Below, piece by piece: positions 30,081-30,102 of a stretch of DNA of 30,102 bases; positions within the stretch are counted from its first letter, which is position 1; each line of letters begins with the position of its first letter. The stretch lies in the NCBI GenBank assembly GCA_023457495.1, contig JAEWLQ010000013.1, positions 1-30,102 of the forward strand, given 5' to 3'. The notes below the pieces were generated by a model. It had not been told where the DNA came from and made no database searches. It saw only the letters and a list, made by a program, of their open reading frames with translations. A program made the position numbers and the translations under genes. This stretch comes from Pseudomonadota bacterium. Its GTDB lineage: Bacteria; Pseudomonadota; Gammaproteobacteria; Steroidobacterales; Steroidobacteraceae.

Positions 30081-30102
30081 TCAGTACAGGCGCTGGCGCT
30101 TG
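30081..30102 (-). CDS. rpsU: Ribosomal protein S21, C-terminal end only (partial)
   Basis: Only the last seven codons are in the window (ending KRQRLY then TGA at 30083-30081), cut by the window edge. The RLY end is that of S21, and position before yqeY, dnaG and rpoD agrees. The rest of the gene lies beyond the window. Confidence 0.75.

Noticed and set aside
1..30102. tRNA, rRNA or CRISPR array
   Set aside because: No cloverleaf with CCA/TΨC-like arms, no rRNA-like conserved stretches and no regularly spaced direct repeats were seen.

Overview
The window is GC-rich chromosomal DNA with densely packed genes. The minus-strand order rpsU - yqeY - (two extra genes) - dnaG - rpoD is the macromolecular synthesis operon of Proteobacteria. 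RpoD regions 2-4, DnaG, Lhr, MddA and the Rhs/YD-repeat proteins all look gammaproteobacterial, and I would guess a Steroidobacter/Xanthomonadales-like lineage. That lineage is an inference from gene style, not a proven assignment.

Layout. (a) 32-2450, minus strand: a tight four-gene run (GNAT-like protein, MgtC/SapB-family membrane protein, small lipoprotein, four-helix membrane protein). (b) 2576-6949, plus: a full-length Lhr-type DNA helicase carrying an in-frame perfect 11-bp-arm palindrome of REP type inside its coding sequence. (c) 7198-14640, plus: a four-gene accessory block. It holds a secreted eight-module fibronectin-III-like protein, a secreted YD-repeat protein, a secreted Rhs-core protein ending in a variable tip with an HxHP JAMM/DUF4329-like motif, and a small lipoprotein. 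The last three genes are joined by ATGA stop/start overlaps. (d) 14641-15386: a decayed IS256-family transposase abutting the lipoprotein stop codon. (e) 15468-19737, minus: a PLD-like (HKD) protein with changed Asp positions, a small periplasmic protein and a BTAD/SARP-type regulator with TolB-like and TPR parts. (f) 19783-22088, plus: a SAM methyltransferase, then a four-gene operon of an RRM RNA-binding protein, an unknown protein, a very basic 56-residue protein and a Cys-rich protein, with two unusual TTGA overlaps. (g) 22121-24071: a membrane coiled-coil protein, MddA (methanethiol S-methyltransferase) and a small zinc-ribbon membrane protein. (h) 24093-30102, minus: a bidirectional terminator, rpoD with a strong sigma70 promoter, dnaG, a membrane-anchored XRE-type regulator, a small two-helix membrane protein, yqeY, a terminator and the 3' end of rpsU.

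How they fit together. The housekeeping parts are replication/transcription/translation initiation (rpsU, dnaG, rpoD) and Lhr. The clearest accessory system is the Rhs block. There the polypeptide that is usually one long Rhs chain is divided into separately exported, translationally coupled proteins with a variable C-terminal tip and a lipoprotein that could be its immunity or accessory partner. The RRM operon and the membrane-tethered regulator inside the macromolecular synthesis operon are the next most unusual arrangements. No tRNA, rRNA, CRISPR array or intact mobile element was seen. Bases 1-31 are too short to interpret.
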